A DNA stretch of 64,000 nucleotides, from NCBI GenBank assembly GCA_965223025.1, contig CBDCVP010000023.1:248001-312000 (forward strand), given 5' to 3'. Below the pieces are notes generated by a model that saw only the letters and a list, made by a program, of their open reading frames with translations, was not told where the DNA came from and did not search any database. Shown here piece after piece: positions 1-8,825 of the stretch. Within the stretch, counting starts at the first letter, position 1. Each line of letters opens with the position of its first letter. This stretch comes from JABDMH01 sp965223025. GTDB lineage: Bacteria; Bacteroidota; Bacteroidia; Chitinophagales; Saprospiraceae. A program made the position numbers and the translations under genes.

Positions 1-1700
1 AAGATATCGTCTTTGAAGATGAGGGACTGGTCGATGCCTTGCTCAACGATATTTATAATCGAGCTCAATTTCATATGACCTCAGGTGGTACTAATATTAA
101 TATGGGATTTATCAATTCTTGGGGAGGTGAGCATAGAAATTTTGCTCCGTGGCAACCTGCATTTGGACAAGTGACAAACACGCCATACGATGAAAATGGT
201 GCTCGACTTCTGGACTATTGGCCCTATAATAATATTAGAGAAGCCAACGTATTCATTGACAAGTTAGCCCAATCGACGACTTTGGATGCAGATTACATTG
301 CTGAAAGAAGTGCAGAAGCAAGATTCGTGCGTGCTTGGGAGTATTTTGAGATGGTTAAGAGATTTGGTGGCGTGCCTATTGTCACTGAAGCTCTCGGAAT
401 AGACGCTGCAGAAGATCAATTATTTGTTGCTAGAAATACCGAGAAAGAAGTTTACGATTTTATAAGCGCTGAGGTGGATGCTATTGCATCGATTTTGCCG
501 GATATAGCAGATAATGGTGGTCGAGCCACCCGTTGGGCTGCAATCGCACTGAAGAGTCGAGCTATGCTGTATGCTGCCAGCGTTGCTCAGAATGGTTCTC
601 AACAACTAAGTGGATTGCTGGGCTTTCCAGCAAGCGATGCAGATGGATACTATCAGCGGTCCCTGCAGGCGTCCAAGGATATTCTAGACAATGGTCCATT
701 TTCACTTTACCGCAAGAATCCCGACAAGGTGCAAAATCTGATTGAATTGTTTCTGGACGAATCAGATAATCCGGAAGTTATTTTTGTAGAAAAATACAAT
801 TTTGAAGCGGGAAAGAACCACGCCTTTGATGTGACCGGCACCCCAGCTGGTTTCGGATTTTCCTGGAATTCTAATTATCCGGTCTACCTAGAGACCATGG
901 AGAAATTTGACTTTATTGATGGCGAGACAGGAAGACTTGATCGAGCTATATATGATGGTATGACTCCACTGGATCCCGCTAGGTTTTTTGGAGAAAGAGA
1001 TCCTCGGTTTCGTGCCTGGATTTTCTACCCCGAAACGATGTTTAAAGGGCGACCTGTTTATTTTCACACGCACACAGTGTACACAGATCCAGCTGATAAT
1101 CAGAGAAAAACGATTACCAAACAATCTGGTTTTGTTATCCCTGGATCAGATGGATTTCCGGGATCTTGCCATCCAAGGCACGCCTATGCTGGTGGAAATA
1201 ATCCGACTGGACTGCTAAGACGTAAACAAATCAACCCAACTACGCCTGATGGCCAGCGCTCTAGTACTGATTGGATCATCATTCGCTTGGCCGAGGTGAT
1301 GTTGAACTATGTGGAGGCAGCTTTTTATCTCAATGATCCCAATGGTGATATGGCGTCAGTGCTCAACGATGAGATCAGAGAGCGAGCTGGAATGCCTGCT
1401 TTGTCTGTCGAAGAGATCACAGAGGATAAAATCAGACAAGAAAGGCAGGTCGAATTAGCATTTGAGGAGCATGTGTTCTGGGATCTTAGAAGGTGGCGAA
1501 TTGCGGTTGAGGAATTGGATAACAAACCAAGAACAAAGACCGTCTGGACCAAGGATTATGATACAGGTATGTATTATATGGAGATGGAACATGGTGATAA
1601 GGGTAGAGTGAGACTGCATCCCGAACACAATTATTATTATGCACTAGGATTGGGAAGAATTGCAGATAATCCAAAGCTGGTGGAGAATCCAGGGTATTAA
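1..1700 (+). CDS. SusD/RagB-family outer-membrane glycan-binding protein (5' truncated by window edge)
   Basis: This is the C-terminal part of a SusD-like protein, the surface lipoprotein that caps a SusC transporter and hands it oligosaccharides. The frame is open from base 3 to the stop at 1700, so the true start, signal peptide and lipobox lie upstream of the window. Visible family features are the TPR-like helical segment (EARFVRAWEYFEMVKRFGG), the late RQERQVELAFEEHVFWDLRRW block and the typical C-terminus LVENPGY. Its SusC partner would be expected just upstream, outside the window. It is a different SusD from the one at 31.3 kb, so the locus probably has at least two import pairs. Ligand specificity cannot be read from the sequence. 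Confidence 0.93.
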   Translation, partial: DIVFEDEGLVDALLNDIYNRAQFHMTSGGTNINMGFINSWGGEHRNFAPWQPAFGQVTNTPYDENGARLLDYWPYNNIREANVFIDKLAQSTTLDADYIAERSAEARFVRAWEYFEMVKRFGGVPIVTEALGIDAAEDQLFVARNTEKEVYDFISAEVDAIASILPDIADNGGRATRWAAIALKSRAMLYAASVAQNGSQQLSGLLGFPASDADGYYQRSLQASKDILDNGPFSLYRKNPDKVQNLIELFLDESDNPEVIFVEKYNFEAGKNHAFDVTGTPAGFGFSWNSNYPVYLETMEKFDFIDGETGRLDRAIYDGMTPLDPARFFGERDPRFRAWIFYPETMFKGRPVYFHTHTVYTDPADNQRKTITKQSGFVIPGSDGFPGSCHPRHAYAGGNNPTGLLRRKQINPTTPDGQRSSTDWIIIRLAEVMLNYVEAAFYLNDPNGDMASVLNDEIRERAGMPALSVEEITEDKIRQERQVELAFEEHVFWDLRRWRIAVEELDNKPRTKTVWTKDYDTGMYYMEMEHGDKGRVRLHPEHNYYYALGLGRIADNPKLVENPGY

Positions 1701-2217
1701 TAGAGGGTTATTGGTCACGGTTCAACCGGTAAATCGGTCCCGGGAGATCGGTATTTCTGCTCAACATAGAATTGAAGTTATTTCCCAAAGTATCAGGGAT
1801 GGGAGATACTGTTACAGGGCAAAGCAATTGATTTTACCGAGAGTAAAGAGGGGGTGTATGTTCTGCCCTCCCTTACTTGACCTTCTTTGTACGCTTTTGT
1901 TGAAGTAAGCTACGACCACCTGGATGATGACCTGAACTGGTCTTCGGCCCATATGCATGCTGACGTGTTGGGTAACCTTCGGATGGGTCAATATTTTGGC
2001 ATCCGAGTCATCCCCAAGAAAGTACTAGCCTGTAAGTGGGTTGGCTTATCCCCTTGCTCTGTTTTCACACGGCCACAACTGAGAACCCCTGATTTTAGAG
2101 TGAAGGGATCAATCTCCTTAGAGTTGGTCTCTGTTGTCTAGTTAATGTCCAGGATGAAAAGGACCACAATTGTAGCAAAGTCATTATCTTGTCTTTGGTC
2201 TCTAAGATGGCACTTCA
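1701..2217. other. Intergenic stretch without a convincing gene
   Basis: About 0.5 kb between the SusD stop and the next hydrolase. Short open frames exist (for example 1887-2141) but lack signal peptides, known motifs or family resemblance. It might hold decayed sequence, but I recognise nothing in it except the hairpin at its right end, listed separately. Confidence 0.5.
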
Positions 2218-2238
2218 ACAGGGAGGCCTGTTTTTTTT
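2218..2238 (+). terminator. Short hairpin followed by eight T residues
   Basis: ACAGG (2218-2222) pairs with CCTGT (2227-2231) around a GAGG loop and runs directly into T8 (2231-2238), the form of an intrinsic terminator or attenuator on the plus strand. The stem is only 5 bp. It lies just 20 bases before the GTG of the next gene, which would put it in that gene's leader. It may end the upstream SusD transcript or attenuate readthrough. Confidence 0.45.
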
Positions 2239-2258
2239 ATTTACATTAATCCTCGAAA

Positions 2259-4073
2259 GTGAAGAATTACTTCCTTTATATTTTTCTTAGTGGATTCACT
2301 ATATCCTTGATAAACCAAGTAGATGCTGCCAACTCAGGAGTTGACCTAAGTGGAGAACTGAAGAAATGGCACAAAATAACCCTCACCTTCAATGGACCGG
2401 AAACTAGTGAATTACATACCTACAATCCGTTTTTAAATTACCGGCTCAATGTCGTCTTTCGGAAAGGCAATAAAAGATATCTCATACCCGGTTACTTTGC
2501 TGCCGATGGCAATGCCGCCGAGACCTCGGCCAACAAGGGGAATAAATGGAGGGTACACTTCTGCCCCGATGAAACTGGGACCTGGAACTTTGAGGTTTCT
2601 TTTCTCAAGGGTGCCAATGCAGCGGTCTCTGAGGGTAATCCAGGTGTGGAAAGCGCGGGTCATATGGATGGTTTGCAAGGGGAGATCATCGTTGCAGCAT
2701 CCGATAAGCGAGGCAGAGATTTTCGCGGAAAAGGTAGGCTGCAATTTGTCAACAAGGCATACCTACAGTTTGCAGACAACAAGGAATATTTTTTGAAGGC
2801 GGGAGTGGATGCACCCGAAAATCTCTTGGCATACGAAGATTTCGATGGAGATTTCAAGAACGATGGTCTTCACGATCATTTTATCAAAAAGTGGAAGGCA
2901 CATATCACGGATTGGAAATCAGGAGATCCTTCCTGGCAAAGTGGTAAAGGAAAGGGATTGATCGGTGCCCTCAATTATTTAGCGTATAAAGGTCTCAATG
3001 CCTTTTCTTTCTTGACCCTAAATATCGCTGGAGATGATCGAAATGTCTTTCCCTACGTCAGTTATGATAATTATGAGAGGATGGATGTTTCCAAGTTAGA
3101 CCAATGGGAAATTCTATTTGAGCATGCGGATCACTTGGGATTGTTCTTGCATTTTAAGACTTCAGAGGCGGAGAACCAGGGCTTATTAGATAATGGAGAT
3201 CTTGGACCCCAAAGAAAATTATATTACCGCGAGTTGATAGCCCGCTTTGGTCACCACCTTGCTTTGAATTGGAACATCGGCGAAGAAAACGGGAAGTGGA
3301 TGAAGGAAGATATTACGCCCTGGCAAAGCACCACCCAGCGGCTTGCTTGCGCGCAGTATTTTTATGATCACGATCCTTACCAGCATCACATTGTCATACA
3401 CAATGGTCAGCAATTCTATGATCTTCTCGGTCCGGAATCGAAATATACCGGACTATCCATCCAGACGAACCGGGAAGATTTTGGCAATGTGCATGGAGCC
3501 GTATTAAGATGGAGGAAATTGGCCAAAGCTGCTAAGAAGCATTGGGCCAATGCTGTCGATGAACCTGGTGATCACCGATATTCGTTAGTACCAGACAATA
3601 TTAATATGCAGCATGACAATGCTAGGCAAAATGCACTTTGGGGCGCACTAATGGCTGGAGCCTGGGGCATCGAATGGTACTTTGGATATGAAAATGAACA
3701 TTCTGATCTGACTTGTGAAGATTGGCGCAGCCGGGATAGAATGTGGGATCAATGCCGCCACGCACTTAGTTTTTTTACAGATAACGATATCCCATATTGG
3801 GACATGGAGCCCATGGATGAATTGACAAAAAATGATGACTACATCTTAGCCAAAGAGGATGATCAATGGGTGATCTACCAGAAAATGGGTCGAAAGCAAC
3901 CTACAAGATTACCCAAACTTTCCGGAGAATATTCGATGAAGTGGTACAGCCCTTTAGGAGGTGAATGGGGCCAGGAAAAAACAATACGAGCCACGGATGG
4001 ACTAGAGATTGATTTGCCACCCGGTGAGCCTAACCAAGATTGGGTGGTATGGGTCAGGAGGAAATGGAACTAG
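2259..4073 (+). CDS. Secreted DUF5060 / TIM-barrel glycoside hydrolase-like protein with C-terminal collagen-binding-type domain
   Basis: A 604-residue protein beginning at a GTG; residues 1-23 form a signal peptide ending near QVDA. Residues about 30-125 look like a DUF5060 beta-sandwich (KWHKITLTFNGP through CPDETGTWNFEV). The centre (about 160-500) reads as a TIM barrel with LALNWNIGEENGKW, where Glu-Glu could be catalytic, and NAVDEPGDHR. The last 80 residues (ending WVVWVRRKWN) resemble the putative collagen-binding domain often fused to DUF4038/DUF5060 hydrolases. The family is common in algal-polysaccharide loci, but the substrate is not established from sequence. Its position between a SusD and a GH117-like enzyme suggests action on galactan oligosaccharides. 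The start was chosen because the signal peptide begins directly at it. Confidence 0.8.
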   Translation: MKNYFLYIFLSGFTISLINQVDAANSGVDLSGELKKWHKITLTFNGPETSELHTYNPFLNYRLNVVFRKGNKRYLIPGYFAADGNAAETSANKGNKWRVHFCPDETGTWNFEVSFLKGANAAVSEGNPGVESAGHMDGLQGEIIVAASDKRGRDFRGKGRLQFVNKAYLQFADNKEYFLKAGVDAPENLLAYEDFDGDFKNDGLHDHFIKKWKAHITDWKSGDPSWQSGKGKGLIGALNYLAYKGLNAFSFLTLNIAGDDRNVFPYVSYDNYERMDVSKLDQWEILFEHADHLGLFLHFKTSEAENQGLLDNGDLGPQRKLYYRELIARFGHHLALNWNIGEENGKWMKEDITPWQSTTQRLACAQYFYDHDPYQHHIVIHNGQQFYDLLGPESKYTGLSIQTNREDFGNVHGAVLRWRKLAKAAKKHWANAVDEPGDHRYSLVPDNINMQHDNARQNALWGALMAGAWGIEWYFGYENEHSDLTCEDWRSRDRMWDQCRHALSFFTDNDIPYWDMEPMDELTKNDDYILAKEDDQWVIYQKMGRKQPTRLPKLSGEYSMKWYSPLGGEWGQEKTIRATDGLEIDLPPGEPNQDWVVWVRRKWN

Positions 4074-4116
4074 TGGTTAAGAATGATGCACGGTTAACAC
4101 TGCTTAGTGAAAAATC

Positions 4117-5454
4117 TTGAATATGAGGATATTCTTTTTCTTTATCCTAATGAGTTTGATTTCCTGTGGTCCTAATCGTCAGCCACCTGAAGATGATTCA
4201 CCAAAACTTGGGTGGAGTTCTTTTCCCTTTACAATGCCGGAGGAAAAGCCAGACATCCCTATGAGTGCAGCGTCTGAACGTATGTTTAGCTATCCAGCAC
4301 CTCGTGCACAGGACAATGAACTCTTTACCCAATTTAAATATACAAGGCTACAGGGTTTGGATTACCGAAATGGTGATGGAACGCTCTCACGCCGTGATCC
4401 ATCCCGACCCATTTTGGTGGATGGAAAATATTACATCTACTACACACGGCGAGATACGAAGGTGCCACCTATTGGATGGAATCGAGCTACAGAGGCTACC
4501 GATGAAATACCCTCCACAGACTGGGACCTGTCGGAGATCTGGTATGCCACCAGTGAAGATGGGATCACTTGGGAAGAACAGGGGGCTGCTGTCAAAAGAC
4601 CTCCCAAGCCACGATCTGGCTGGCGCTCTGTTTGTACTCCAGATATCTTGGTATGGGAGGGGAAATACTATCTCTATTATCAAGCCTTTGACGAACCGAG
4701 TGGCCTCAAAGGAGATCTTTGTCCGGTATCGGTGTCTTATGCCGATGCCCCTGATGGTCCTTGGACTCACGGCGGTGATGCCGTGATTCCCTTTGGACCT
4801 GAACATCAATGGGATCGAAACGCAACCCACGATCCACACCCAATTGTCTATAAAGGCAAGATCTACCTATACTACAAAGCTGCCTATAATAAATGGCCCG
4901 ATAATCGGACCAATTATGCGGTAGGTCATGGTTTGGTGATCGCGGAAGATCCTCTGGGGCCATTTGAGAAGCATCCGCTGAACCCCGTCATGCAATCGGG
5001 CCATGAAACAACCTATTGGCCTTGGAAAGGGGGCATCGCTACTCTGGCGATCAAGGATGGAAATGAACGTGAGACCATCCAGTATGCTTCAGATGGTGTG
5101 AATTTTGAGATCGCTAGTTCAGTTTCTTTCACACCCACTGCGGCAGCACCCTATGTGCCCGATGCATTTATCAATACTCAAAATGGCCGTGGCTTTACAT
5201 GGGGGCTTTGCCATTTTATTAATGCAGGGACATCGGAACGAAGATACTCTATCATCGCCAGATTCGATTGCGATCTAAGCCTGGATTACCACGAACCAGC
5301 GTTTAAGAAAACAGGCGTGTGGCATAAACCGGACGATGTATTTTGCTCAAGGTATGGAGGCTTTGCGAGTACCATCCTGAAGGACGGTAGTTTGGTGATA
5401 AGATGTCAAGAGACAAGATGTCAAGAGACAAGAAACATGAACCAAGGAATGTAG
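4117..5454 (+). CDS. GH117-like 3,6-anhydrogalactosidase, lipoprotein
   Basis: A 445-residue five-bladed beta-propeller enzyme resembling GH117, whose characterised members release 3,6-anhydro-L-galactose from the non-reducing end of neoagaro-oligosaccharides. The N-terminus is a lipoprotein signal with lipobox LISCG. Motifs expected for the family are present: GTLSRRDPSRPI (first-blade Asp), NATHDPHPIVYKGKIYLYY (second Asp) and MQSGHETTYWPWKGG (His-Glu). GH43 is the nearest alternative, but the RRDP/DPHP/SGHE combination favours GH117. A related activity on anhydro-D-galactose cannot be excluded, given GH127 in the same locus. The last residues RCQETRCQETR are encoded by a 15-bp tandem duplication, so the C-terminus may have been altered. 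Confidence 0.82.
   Translation: MNMRIFFFFILMSLISCGPNRQPPEDDSPKLGWSSFPFTMPEEKPDIPMSAASERMFSYPAPRAQDNELFTQFKYTRLQGLDYRNGDGTLSRRDPSRPILVDGKYYIYYTRRDTKVPPIGWNRATEATDEIPSTDWDLSEIWYATSEDGITWEEQGAAVKRPPKPRSGWRSVCTPDILVWEGKYYLYYQAFDEPSGLKGDLCPVSVSYADAPDGPWTHGGDAVIPFGPEHQWDRNATHDPHPIVYKGKIYLYYKAAYNKWPDNRTNYAVGHGLVIAEDPLGPFEKHPLNPVMQSGHETTYWPWKGGIATLAIKDGNERETIQYASDGVNFEIASSVSFTPTAAAPYVPDAFINTQNGRGFTWGLCHFINAGTSERRYSIIARFDCDLSLDYHEPAFKKTGVWHKPDDVFCSRYGGFASTILKDGSLVIRCQETRCQETRNMNQGM
5402..5434. repeat. 15-bp tandem duplication at the 3' end of the GH117-like gene
   Basis: The unit agatgtcaagagaca occurs twice in a row and is followed by aga. It is in frame, gives the repeated residues RCQET, and sits 20 bases before the stop codon. 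Similar caagagacaaga runs are familiar as low-complexity intergenic sequence in Bacteroidota, so the gene end may have been replaced by such sequence. Confidence 0.75.
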
Positions 5455-5833
5455 GCTTTGCATCTTGAATCAAACTTGTGGAGCTGTAAAATGCAAAAAG
5501 TGAGGTGAGTTAACTTTTACATTTAGAAATTTACATTTTGACTTTTAGAATTTATTTTATCTCATCCTGAAATAGGTTGACTTCAAAAAGAACTGAAAAA
5601 TGAAAAAGAAGTCATCAAACAACAAGACCTTAAGGATACGAAAGGTGCGACATTTTTGCACTATCCCCCTCTGGAGGGGGTGCAGGGGGAGGATCGTTAC
5701 CCTTTCTAGGACGAGTCATGGAAGAGTAAAACCGAAATTCTAAATGCAAAAATGGTTGGTCCTTTGTCATGACTTTTACAGTTGCGATTTTATATTTATA
5801 AACATGCCCGATGAATTTGCAGACAAATAAATT
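5455..5833. other. Intergenic region with a G/C-rich hairpin
   Basis: About 0.38 kb between the GH117-like gene and a sulfatase. It is AT-rich apart from a compact palindrome at 5665-5680 (CCCCCT, four-base loop CTGG, AGGGGG) followed by a second G-run. This form is common among Bacteroidota extragenic palindromic repeats. A promoter for the sulfatase is expected here, but I could not define one with confidence. No gene is seen. Confidence 0.55.
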
Positions 5834-7627
5834 ATGAAATCCATTCAATATTACACCGCAAACCTCATCTTGCTCCTTGCCCTTTCAAGCTCCACCTTGC
5901 TATCAGCACAAGACCCCCAGCCCAACGTCATCCTTGTGCTCACTGACGATCAAGGCATTGGAGACTTAAGTTGCCATGGAAATCCATGGATTAAGACACC
6001 AAATCTGGACGCTTTTTATGAGGAAGCACTACGCCTGACTGATTTTCACGTAAGTCCCGTCTGTACTCCGACCCGTAGTGCACTGATGACGGGAAGCTAT
6101 CCCATTAATAACGGCGCCTGGGCTACCTACAAGGGGCGGGATGCCCTTAGTGAAGGGGCCTTGACCATGGCAGAAGTATTCCGCCAGAATGGATACCGAA
6201 CTGGAATATTTGGCAAATGGCATTTAGGCGATAATTACCCAGTCCGACCCAGCGATTGTGGATTTGATTTATCGATTATCCACAAGGCCGGAGGCGTGGG
6301 AGAACTTTCGGACTATTGGGGCAATAGTTACTTTGACGATGTGTATTATGTCAATAATGAGCCCAGGCAATTTGAGGGCTATTGCACGGATGTTTGGTTT
6401 GATGAAGCCATGAAATTTATCGATAACTCAGGAGCTCAACCTTTTTTCGCATACATACCGACTAATGCACCTCATAGTCCATTTGTTGTGGAGGAAAGGT
6501 ATGCAGCTCCGTATCAACATTTGGTGGGTGAAGACATCGTCGGTGCTGAGTTTTACGGAATGCTTGTCAATATCGATGAGAATTTTGGCAGGTTGGAAAA
6601 ATATCTTCAGGACCATAATTTGGCGGAGAACACCATCCTGATTTTTATGACGGACAATGGATCTGGTGGAGGAAGGAGCAGAGATGGACAGTTGGGTTTT
6701 AATCAGGGATTTCGGGGCATGAAGGGAGATAAGACCGAAGGTGGCCATAGGGTACCTTTCTTTATTCGCTGGCCCAGAGGAAAAATTGAAGGTGGTCGTG
6801 ATCTCGTTGATCTGACTGCCCATATTGATGTACTGCCTACCTTGACAGGATTGTGTGGTTTGAAAATGCCTGACAAGCGATCCCTGGACGGTGTGGATGT
6901 ATCTCCCCTTTTGTTACCTGGTGCGGATTACCAGGAGCGGGCAAGGACAGTCTTTGTGCATCATAGACAAGACTGGCGACCACCTTTGGATGAAGATCAG
7001 ACATGCATCATGACCGAGAGATGGCGGTTGGTCCATGGAGATGAACTTTATGATATTGACGAAGACCGTTATCAGGAACACAACTTGGCGAGCCAGTTTC
7101 CACATGTGGTCCAAGAAATGCTGGATCAAAATGCCGCTTTTGTCAGTAAGGCGAAAGCCACTACTGAGTACCGAGCATTTCCAGTGAGTATTGTGGGTAA
7201 TAGAAATCAAAGAGAAATAAAATTGACTATTCAACACGCCATTGGAGAGGATAAAGGTATTTGGAAGGCAGAGCAAGTAGCTGCTGGTATGAAAAATGTA
7301 AACAACACTCATGCTCTGAAGATTGAACACGATGGCACTTATAATATCTCATGCAGGAGGTGGCCTCGCGAGTGCCCCGGACCCATTCTCGGTATTCCCT
7401 CGGTAAATCCTAAGAATAAGTATCAATATCAGGCAATCTATCCAGATAAAGTGCGAATCCAAATTTCAAATCAGATGTGGGAGCAAGAAATCGCTCAGGG
7501 AGATGAGGAAGTTTCCTTTGAAGTAGATCTGGAAAGAGGTAGAACATTTTTATTGAATGATTTTGTCGAAGGAGAGGAGAAGTATGGCGTTTATTACACA
7601 TATATTAGCTTCGTCGGCAAAGAATAA
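5834..7627 (+). CDS. S1-family sulfatase with C-terminal accessory module
   Basis: A 597-residue periplasmic sulfatase that hydrolyses sulfate esters. Residues 1-25 are a signal peptide ending LLSAQ. Calcium-binding aspartates are in LTDDQG (D38, D39). The formylglycine motif is C77-T-P-T-R, so the protein needs cysteine-to-formylglycine maturation. FGKWHLGDNYP, TNAPHSPF, MTDNGSGGG and KGDKTEGGHR supply the remaining active-site and metal residues. About 150 residues follow the catalytic fold and include YNISCRRWPRECPG; similar modules are seen in the sulfatases at 17967 and 26208. The next gene starts 10 bases downstream, so the two are probably cotranscribed. The sulfate position attacked (likely on galactose or anhydrogalactose) is not decidable from sequence. 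Confidence 0.93.
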   Translation: MKSIQYYTANLILLLALSSSTLLSAQDPQPNVILVLTDDQGIGDLSCHGNPWIKTPNLDAFYEEALRLTDFHVSPVCTPTRSALMTGSYPINNGAWATYKGRDALSEGALTMAEVFRQNGYRTGIFGKWHLGDNYPVRPSDCGFDLSIIHKAGGVGELSDYWGNSYFDDVYYVNNEPRQFEGYCTDVWFDEAMKFIDNSGAQPFFAYIPTNAPHSPFVVEERYAAPYQHLVGEDIVGAEFYGMLVNIDENFGRLEKYLQDHNLAENTILIFMTDNGSGGGRSRDGQLGFNQGFRGMKGDKTEGGHRVPFFIRWPRGKIEGGRDLVDLTAHIDVLPTLTGLCGLKMPDKRSLDGVDVSPLLLPGADYQERARTVFVHHRQDWRPPLDEDQTCIMTERWRLVHGDELYDIDEDRYQEHNLASQFPHVVQEMLDQNAAFVSKAKATTEYRAFPVSIVGNRNQREIKLTIQHAIGEDKGIWKAEQVAAGMKNVNNTHALKIEHDGTYNISCRRWPRECPGPILGIPSVNPKNKYQYQAIYPDKVRIQISNQMWEQEIAQGDEEVSFEVDLERGRTFLLNDFVEGEEKYGVYYTYISFVGKE

Positions 7628-7637
7628 CTTCAGCATT

Positions 7638-8615
7638 ATGAAGATGCGGGCAAGATCGATCGCGAATTTTTTATTAGCAATGGGCATAGCGCTGGCGGGT
7701 GCATCGTTTTCTCCCATTGGATTCGGACAAGATGCTCGGGAGATTGTTGTACTTGAAAATGAACATCTAAGGGTAAAGATCAATCCGATAGGAGCTGAAT
7801 TGCAGAGCATAATTAACCTAAGCACTTCCACTGAAATTTTATGGATAGGAGATTCAACTTATTGGCAGGCGCAAGCGCCAGTCATGTTTCCAGTGAATGT
7901 CCGATTTAAAGATGAAAAGTATTCCTACCGGGGGAAAGAATACGAAATGCCGAGAATGGGATTGGCCGCCATCAATAGGTTTGAAGTCGTTCCCGAAGGT
8001 GACTCTCATAAAGCGATGTTTGCCTTCTCCCATACACCGCAAACAAAAGCTTCGTACCCATTTGACTTTGATTTGAAGATCACCTATGAATTAAGCGAGA
8101 ATCAATTAATTAATCATTTTTCGATATCAAACCTCGGAATGGATACCATGTTTTTTGCACTGGGTGGTCATCCAGGCTTCAATTGCCCTTTGGAAAATGG
8201 ATTGACCAGAGCGGATTATGAATATGTTTTTCCACACAAGATGACCATCGATAGGACAGCCGTTGAAAACAGTTTGGTACAGGAAAGTAAGATTCCGTAC
8301 TTAGTTAATGAAGATAGGCTTTCTCTGCAAGATGAGCGAGTGCCGAATGGAGGAATGTTTTTGCCGGGTCATAAGTTAAAGGAGATTGGTGTGGCCAGAA
8401 AAGGAGAACGTCCATTTGTAAAAGTTAATCTGATGGATTTTCCCAATGTAAACTTATGGTCGCCACCCGGGATGCCCTTTGCCTGCATTGAACCCATGGT
8501 GTCTCATCATGATGTAGAGGAATCACCTTCGGCGATCAAGGAAAAGTCACACTTGGTTAATTTGATACCAGGGGAAACCCGGCAGTATAGGTTTGCGATA
8601 ATCGTACCGCGGTGA
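7638..8615 (+). CDS. Secreted aldose 1-epimerase-like protein (GalM/LacX type)
   Basis: A 325-residue protein with a signal peptide (about 1-31, ending IGFGQ). The fold is that of aldose 1-epimerases, which interconvert alpha and beta anomers of free sugars. FALGGHPGFNCP carries the conserved His, and PFACIEPMVSHHD matches the region of the catalytic Glu. The ATG at 7638 was chosen because it begins the signal peptide; the open frame extends upstream into the preceding sulfatase. It lies 10 bases after that gene's stop, indicating an operon. A periplasmic mutarotase would speed use of galactose or anhydrogalactose released with fixed anomeric form. The exact sugar is unknown. Confidence 0.85.
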   Translation: MKMRARSIANFLLAMGIALAGASFSPIGFGQDAREIVVLENEHLRVKINPIGAELQSIINLSTSTEILWIGDSTYWQAQAPVMFPVNVRFKDEKYSYRGKEYEMPRMGLAAINRFEVVPEGDSHKAMFAFSHTPQTKASYPFDFDLKITYELSENQLINHFSISNLGMDTMFFALGGHPGFNCPLENGLTRADYEYVFPHKMTIDRTAVENSLVQESKIPYLVNEDRLSLQDERVPNGGMFLPGHKLKEIGVARKGERPFVKVNLMDFPNVNLWSPPGMPFACIEPMVSHHDVEESPSAIKEKSHLVNLIPGETRQYRFAIIVPR

Positions 8616-8660
8616 AATTAGAATTCCACGTATTGAAGGTACTAGAAATAAAAACTATAG

Positions 8661-8716
8661 GGAGCACTATGTTCTCTTGGATAAGATTCATTCAGAAATT
8701 TCGACCAAAATAGTGC
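8661..8716. promoter_or_regulatory. Inverted repeat in the leader of the next sulfatase gene
   Basis: AGCACTAT (8662-8669) and ATAGTGCT (about 8709-8716) are perfect 8-base inverted repeats separated by about 40 bases, followed by the small palindrome CCCGTgaACGGG. The 210-base intergenic region otherwise shows nothing recognisable. The function (operator, terminator or chance) is undecided. Confidence 0.3.
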
Positions 8717-8825
8717 TGAGCCCGTGAACGGGTCTTCGGAGGTACCCAATAAAAAGGGATTAAAGAGGAAACTGAGATATATCTTATCCCATTCTTAACT
8801 TATTTGAAACTAACAACTTTAAGGA

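Noticed and set aside
1887..2141. Open frame of 84 residues between SusD and the DUF5060 gene
   Set aside because: No signal peptide, motif or homology recognised; its composition looks like a random open frame.
5763..5798. Bacteroidota-type promoter (TTTG and TATATTTA) before the first sulfatase
   Set aside because: The spacing of 24 bases between the two elements is longer than the usual 19-21, and the second element lacks the final G.
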